Below are positions 8,464-11,446 of a stretch of DNA of 11,446 bases, in pieces. Made by a program: the position numbers and the translations under genes. The notes below the pieces were generated by a model. That model saw only the letters and a program-made list of their open reading frames with translations. It was not told the DNA's origin and did no database searches. Numbering within the stretch: position 1 is the first letter of the stretch; every line of letters starts with the position of its first letter. This DNA comes from Cellvibrionaceae bacterium (lineage in GTDB: Bacteria > Pseudomonadota > Gammaproteobacteria > Pseudomonadales > Cellvibrionaceae): positions 1-11,446 of the forward strand of contig JALUYN010000399.1 in NCBI GenBank assembly GCA_027012915.1, in the 5' to 3' direction.

Positions 8464-8496
8464 ACTTTCGCCCCCAACGAACAGGTAAAGTATGAT

Positions 8497-8535
8497 GGCG
8501 CCCTTATTGAAATATGGCCGTCTGTTTTGGGCGCC
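8497..8535. repeat. Inverted repeat GGCGCCC / GGGCGCC in the msh leader
   Basis: Perfect 7-bp arms at 8497-8503 and 8529-8535 are separated by 25 bases, with centres 32 bp apart. Each arm contains the palindrome GGCGCC. If msh transcription starts near 8531, the repeat spans the start of the untranslated leader. It could be an operator bound by a dimer on one face of the helix or a hairpin in the mRNA. No function is shown by sequence alone. Confidence 0.5.
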
Positions 8536-8637
8536 TGTTTATACGAAATTTACAACAACGATTTGCACTAACCGATGCTCGAACAACCCTGATCGGCGTG
8601 TGGAAATCAGATAAACTTTTTCATATTCAATGAGATA

Positions 8638-8677
8638 TTAGCCACTTTTTAGAAAGAACTCTAATAAAATTGGCTAA
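8638..8677. repeat. Inverted repeat TTAGCCA / TGGCTAA upstream of trmL
   Basis: Perfect 7-bp arms at 8638-8644 and 8671-8677 enclose 26 AT-rich bases containing the possible trmL -10 TAAAAT. Arm centres are 33 bp apart, about three helical turns. The placement suits a repressor or autoregulatory site, but chance occurrence in AT-rich DNA is possible. Confidence 0.45.
8665..8670 (+). promoter_or_regulatory. Possible -10 element of the trmL promoter
   Basis: TAAAAT matches the sigma70 -10 consensus at five of six positions and lies 29 nt before the trmL ATG, allowing a short leader of about 20 nt. The region 16-18 nt upstream has no good TTGACA-like match, so an activator or a different promoter may be used. 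Confidence 0.3.
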
Positions 8678-8698
8678 ATCGATGGAAAATTTAACACT

Positions 8699-9175
8699 AT
8701 GGCTAAAGCAATTCTGAATATCGTGCTCTATCAGCCCGAAATTCCGCCCAACACCGGCAATATTATTCGCCTGTGCGCCAACACTGGCACGGCTTTGCAC
8801 CTGATTCGCCCCATCGCTTTTGAGCTGGACGACAAACGTCTGCGCCGCGCCGGACTGGACTATGGCGAATGGCGCGATATGCAAGTACACGACAGCTGGC
8901 AAGATTTTCTCGACAGCTGTCAGCCGCAAACTCTGTATGCCGTCAGCACCAAAGGCCAGGGTTGGTACACCGAGACCCAGTTCAACAGTGGGGACTATTT
9001 GGTATTTGGCCCCGAAACCCGCGGCCTTCCTGACGATATTCTGCAGAGTTTGCCCGCCAAAGACATTCTGCGTATCCCTATGCAGGCAGACAGCCGCAGC
9101 ATGAACCTATCGAACGCGGCCTCCGTCATGGTGTACGAAGCCTGGCGCCAGCAAGGATTCCCCGGCGCACAATAA
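8699..9175 (+). CDS. trmL: TrmL, tRNA (cytidine/uridine-34 2'-O)-methyltransferase
   Basis: This 158-residue SPOUT-class enzyme matches the small TrmL form, which methylates the ribose 2'-hydroxyl at wobble position 34 of the two tRNA-Leu isoacceptors with CAA and cmnm5UAA anticodons, using S-adenosylmethionine. Motif 1 is [13 protein letters not shown] (18-30), motif 2 includes FGPETRGLP (103-111), and motif 3 is [15 protein letters not shown] (126-140). These make up the trefoil-knot cofactor site. RAGLDY (50-55) is also typical. The length is close to the E. coli enzyme and there is no RNA-binding extension. The ATG at 8699 gives the family N-terminus ([20 protein letters not shown]). Its ribosome site (GGA, 10 nt upstream) is weak. 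The fldB start follows 19 nt after the stop, so the two are probably co-transcribed. Confidence 0.95.
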   Translation: MAKAILNIVLYQPEIPPNTGNIIRLCANTGTALHLIRPIAFELDDKRLRRAGLDYGEWRDMQVHDSWQDFLDSCQPQTLYAVSTKGQGWYTETQFNSGDYLVFGPETRGLPDDILQSLPAKDILRIPMQADSRSMNLSNAASVMVYEAWRQQGFPGAQ

Positions 9176-9194
9176 CTGCACGAGATCAGATTCA

Positions 9195-9749
9195 ATGAAC
9201 GACCAAGCAAGCTTCCCTACTGCAAATCCCGGCACCATAGGCCTGTTCTACGGCAGCTCCACTTGCTATACCGAGATGGCGGCAGAGAAGATCCAACAGG
9301 CCTTCGGCAACACCAGCGTCGATGTTTTCAACATTAGCGACACCCCCATCATTACAGCGCAATTCTATGACTGCATTATTATGGGCATTCCCACCTGGGA
9401 CTATGGCGAGCTGCAAGAGGACTGGGAAGAAATCTGGGACGAACTGGACGAGCTGGAACTCGCGGGCAAGAAAGTAGCCTTGTACGGCCTGGGCGACCAG
9501 GAAGGCTATCCCGAGTGGTTTCTCGATGCCATGGGCTATCTCTATCACAAGTTGCTGGGGCGAGGCGCCACCATGGTGGGCTTTTGGCCGAATCAAGGCT
9601 ACGAGTTCGAGCAATCCAAGGCCCTCACAGAAGACGAGACTCAATTCGTAGGCCTGGCATTGGACGACGAAACCCAGTTTGAAATGACCGACGAGCGGGT
9701 CCAACATTGGGTGGCACAACTGCGCACCGAGTTCGACCTAGTCGACTGA
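9195..9749 (+). CDS. fldB: FldB-type long-chain flavodoxin
   Basis: This 184-residue flavodoxin is closest in appearance to E. coli FldB. It binds FMN and carries low-potential electrons in the cytoplasm. The phosphate loop is GLFYGSSTCYTE (16-27). The isoalloxazine loops are GIPTWDYGELQEDW (64-77, with W68) and GLGDQEGYPEWF (98-109). A long insertion near 118-145 (including WPNQGYEFEQSKA) marks the long-chain class. The C-terminal half is strongly acidic, as is usual. The N-terminus has about 13 residues before the first beta strand, longer than in FldB, with no internal ATG as an alternative and only a weak ribosome site. It sits between two tRNA wobble-modification genes. In E. coli flavodoxin supplies electrons to radical-SAM enzymes, including the tRNA methylthiolase MiaB, but a role with these neighbours is only inference. 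Confidence 0.93.
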   Translation: MNDQASFPTANPGTIGLFYGSSTCYTEMAAEKIQQAFGNTSVDVFNISDTPIITAQFYDCIIMGIPTWDYGELQEDWEEIWDELDELELAGKKVALYGLGDQEGYPEWFLDAMGYLYHKLLGRGATMVGFWPNQGYEFEQSKALTEDETQFVGLALDDETQFEMTDERVQHWVAQLRTEFDLVD

Positions 9750-9842
9750 GCCATCAGCGGGCTGATTAAATGAGCCATCAGCGGCGATTAAATGAGCCAT
9801 CAGCGGGCGATTCAATGAGCCGTCAACGGAGTAATCAGCGGA
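9747..9842 (+). repeat. Short tandem repeat of 22-24 nt units between fldB and mnmC
   Basis: Three near-identical units begin TGAGCCATCAGCGG at 9747 (24 nt), 9771 (22 nt) and 9793 (23 nt). A degenerate fourth starts TGAGCCGTCAACGG at 9816 and runs into ATCAGCGG at 9834-9841. The first unit begins with the fldB stop codon itself. Each of the first three ends in GAT followed by TAAA or TCAA, so the junction with the next TGA creates an ATGA start-stop string. Unit 1 contains ATCAGC-GG-GCTGAT (9753-9766), a near-palindrome. There are no spacers, so this is a minisatellite-like expansion, not a CRISPR. The first three unit lengths differ by single bases, consistent with replication slippage plus later point changes. 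Confidence 0.9.
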
Positions 9843-9843
9843 G
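9838..9843 (+). promoter_or_regulatory. Ribosome binding site favouring the mnmC start at 9854
   Basis: GCGGAG lies 10 nt before the ATG at 9854. It is the best Shine-Dalgarno match among the three in-frame candidate starts. The ATGs at 9770 and 9815 have only the repeat-borne GCGGG upstream. Confidence 0.5.
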
Positions 9844-9853
9844 CCAGACGCTT

Positions 9854-11446
9854 ATGAACCAACGGGAAAAATCTGTAAGCCTCGCCAAACTGGCCTGGAG
9901 TGAAGACGGCCAGCCTCTATCCAGCGAATTTGACGACGTGTATTTCTCCAAGGCCAATGGCCTGGAGGAAACCCGCTACGTATTTTTGCATCACAACCGT
10001 CTGCGCGAACGCTGGCTGCAACTGCCAACCGGCGGTCATTTTGTCACTGCAGAGACCGGCTTTGGCACGGGTTTGAATTTTCTCGCCGCTTGGCAGCTGT
10101 GGCGTGAAACAGCTCCGAATACTGCGACATTGCACTTTATCAGTGTTGAAAAACATCCGGTCAGTCGCGCCGACCTGCAAACCGCCCTGGCACTATGGCC
10201 AGAACTTCAGGGTTTGGCGCAAGAACTTACAAAACTCTACCCGGCGGAGCTTAACGGCGACTTTCACCACCTGCAGTTTGATAATCAACGGGTGCGCCTG
10301 ACACTGATTATCGGTGATGCGACTCAAGGCTTTGATCAACTGCTGCGCGGCGCTCACCCCAGCCAACAACTGCCACGGAGCGGAATCGACGCCTGGTTTC
10401 TCGACGGCTTTGCGCCGGCCAAAAACCCCGACATGTGGCAACCCGAGCTGTTTAAACTGATCCACAAACTCAGCGCCCCCCAAGCCACTGCCGCCACCTT
10501 TACTGCTGCAGGTATTGTCAAGCGAGGCCTTAAAGAAAACGGCTTTGATATTGAGAAGGTCGAGGGCTTTGGCCATAAGCGGGATATGATTCGCGGCGAA
10601 CTGCGCGCGCCTTTTGTACCACCGGCCAGCGAGACGTTTACCAGCAGCAGTTTTAACAGCCCCAACGAGGCACCCTGGTATTGCCCTGAACCCACCGAGC
10701 TGCCTGAGCACAAGAATATTGCCATTGTCGGCGGCGGCTTGGCCGGCTGCCACATAGCCCGCGCACTGGCTGATCGCGGCTATCACGTGACCTTGCTGGA
10801 ACGCAATGAAGCGCTGGCTCAGGAGGCCTCCGGGAACCCCCAGGGAGTGCTCTATGTCAAACTCTCCCATCGCCAGGAAACCCTCTCAGACTTCAATTTG
10901 GCGGCATTGCAATACGCGCAACGCCACTATGGGCCATTGTGGAAAAAGGGCTCTGAACTCGGACAAGCCTGCGGCGTCTTGCAACTGGCACAATCGGATA
11001 AGCAAACGGAATTAATGCGGCAGCTGGCCAACACTTTAAGCGGCAGCGAGCTGGTGGAGTTTGTGAGCTCCGAGGAGGCCACTGCTATTGCCGGCATACC
11101 CCTGCAACAGCCCGCCCTGCATTATAAAGGCGCCGGCTGGCTCAGCCCTGCGGCCATCTGCCAACAACTGGTGGACCATCCGAAAATTCAGGTGATCTAT
11201 CGTCATGAAGTGAGCCGTCTGGAACCTATGATTCACGGTGACTGGCAACTCTACGATCAAAACGGCGCACTGACCCTCACCGCCAATCAGGTAGTACTCT
11301 GTTGCGCCAATCAGACCGCACAGTTGGCGCAGACCAAACATCTTCCACTGAAACCGGTGCGCGGTCAGATCAGCCAACTACCCGCCGATGAACAAAGCGC
11401 GCGCCTGCAAACTGTACTTTGCGCCGAAGGCTACATTGCCCCAGCC
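9854..11446 (+). CDS. mnmC: MnmC, bifunctional tRNA 5-methylaminomethyl-2-thiouridine biosynthesis protein (3' end missing)
   Basis: The 531 codons seen are open to the right edge; about 130-150 residues are probably missing, given the usual length of 660-690. MnmC completes mnm5(s2)U34 at the tRNA wobble position. The C-terminal FAD domain removes the carboxymethyl group and the N-terminal domain methylates the resulting amine with S-adenosylmethionine. The methyltransferase domain shows FDDVYFS (26-32), ETGFGTGLNF (67-76) and WFLDGFAPAKNPDMW (181-195). The oxidase domain starts with the dinucleotide fold IAIVGGGLAG (289-298), then ASGNPQGVLY (325-334) and PVRGQ near the visible end. The start at 9854 places FDDVYFS at nearly the same residue number as in E. 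coli MnmC. Two upstream ATGs in frame, at 9815 and 9770, would add 13 or 28 residues from the tandem repeat. It probably belongs to the trmL-fldB transcript; no terminator is visible between. Confidence 0.94.
   Translation, partial: MNQREKSVSLAKLAWSEDGQPLSSEFDDVYFSKANGLEETRYVFLHHNRLRERWLQLPTGGHFVTAETGFGTGLNFLAAWQLWRETAPNTATLHFISVEKHPVSRADLQTALALWPELQGLAQELTKLYPAELNGDFHHLQFDNQRVRLTLIIGDATQGFDQLLRGAHPSQQLPRSGIDAWFLDGFAPAKNPDMWQPELFKLIHKLSAPQATAATFTAAGIVKRGLKENGFDIEKVEGFGHKRDMIRGELRAPFVPPASETFTSSSFNSPNEAPWYCPEPTELPEHKNIAIVGGGLAGCHIARALADRGYHVTLLERNEALAQEASGNPQGVLYVKLSHRQETLSDFNLAALQYAQRHYGPLWKKGSELGQACGVLQLAQSDKQTELMRQLANTLSGSELVEFVSSEEATAIAGIPLQQPALHYKGAGWLSPAAICQQLVDHPKIQVIYRHEVSRLEPMIHGDWQLYDQNGALTLTANQVVLCCANQTAQLAQTKHLPLKPVRGQISQLPADEQSARLQTVLCAEGYIAPA

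Larger units (their letters stand above)
8464..8698. promoter_or_regulatory. Divergent intergenic region between the msh operon and trmL
   Basis: These 235 bases separate two divergent transcription units and must hold a promoter for each. They are noticeably more AT-rich than the flanking genes. On the minus strand a TATAAA (8543-8538) could be the -10 of the msh promoter, but I find no convincing -35. On the plus strand TAAAAT (8665-8670) could be the -10 for trmL, again with a poor -35. Two inverted repeats lie in this region and are listed separately. No open reading frame, tRNA or riboswitch is recognisable. The presence of promoters is inferred from gene layout; exact sites are guesses. 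Confidence 0.6.

Noticed and set aside
8464..8698. Small RNA, riboswitch or tRNA in the divergent region
   Set aside because: No cloverleaf, conserved riboswitch core or terminator-like hairpin with a T-run could be recognised.
9192..9719. 175-codon minus-strand frame opposite fldB
   Set aside because: It is antisense to a well conserved flavodoxin and has no family resemblance.
9753..9766. Rho-independent terminator after fldB (ATCAGC-GG-GCTGAT)
   Set aside because: The usable stem is only about 5 bp with a 4-nt loop and no T-run follows; the same unit is repeated as part of the tandem array.
9747..9842. CRISPR array
   Set aside because: The repeats abut with no unique spacers, units are only 22-24 nt, and no cas gene is nearby.
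10193..10870. Long open frame of 225 codons on the minus strand opposite mnmC
   Set aside because: It is a shadow of a gene with clear MnmC motifs in all parts, and its translation shows no recognisable domain.
1..11446. A wholly new defence or mobile system
   Set aside because: Every substantial reading frame belongs to a known pilus-biogenesis or tRNA/flavodoxin family; there are no integrases, transposases or signs of insertion.

Overview
The window reads as chromosomal DNA of a marine-type gammaproteobacterium, possibly near the Cellvibrionales/Alteromonadales. That placement is an inference from three things: a complete run of MSHA-type pilus biogenesis genes, a FldB-type long-chain flavodoxin, and a fused bifunctional MnmC. 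Base composition looks slightly above 50% GC by eye. I see no insertion sequence, phage gene, CRISPR array, rRNA or tRNA.

Left three quarters, minus strand (8463 down to 1): one compact operon in the order mshI, mshI2 (PilN-like), mshJ, mshK, mshL, mshM, mshN, mshE, and the first 14 codons of mshG. Junctions are 1 or 4 nt overlaps or gaps of at most 32 nt, so one transcript with translational coupling is likely. MshI, MshI2 and MshJ resemble the PilM/PilN/PilO inner-membrane alignment platform. MshK resembles the PilP/GspC periplasmic connector. MshL is the outer-membrane secretin lipoprotein. MshM (ExeA-like ATPase) and MshN (TPR protein) are accessory assembly factors. MshE is the extension ATPase, with an N-terminal domain of the c-di-GMP-binding MshEN type. 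MshG would be the inner-membrane platform protein. The pilin genes expected after mshG lie beyond the left edge.

Centre (8464-8698): a 235 nt divergent intergenic region holding the promoters of both arms. It contains two 7-bp-arm inverted repeats, one near each gene start. It is the longest stretch without a gene.

Right quarter, plus strand: trmL (tRNA wobble ribose methyltransferase), fldB (flavodoxin) and mnmC (wobble uridine modification, cut by the right edge). TrmL and MnmC both act on nucleotide 34 of tRNA. The 104 nt between fldB and mnmC hold a short tandem repeat of 22-24 nt units whose first copy begins at the fldB stop codon. The repeat also creates in-frame upstream start codons for mnmC.

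I do not see a wholly new system. The items most worth a second look are the fldB-mnmC tandem repeat with its alternative mnmC starts, the grouping of two wobble-34 enzymes with a flavodoxin, the non-ATG start and atypical nucleotide-site loops of MshI, and the acidic linker in the secretin.
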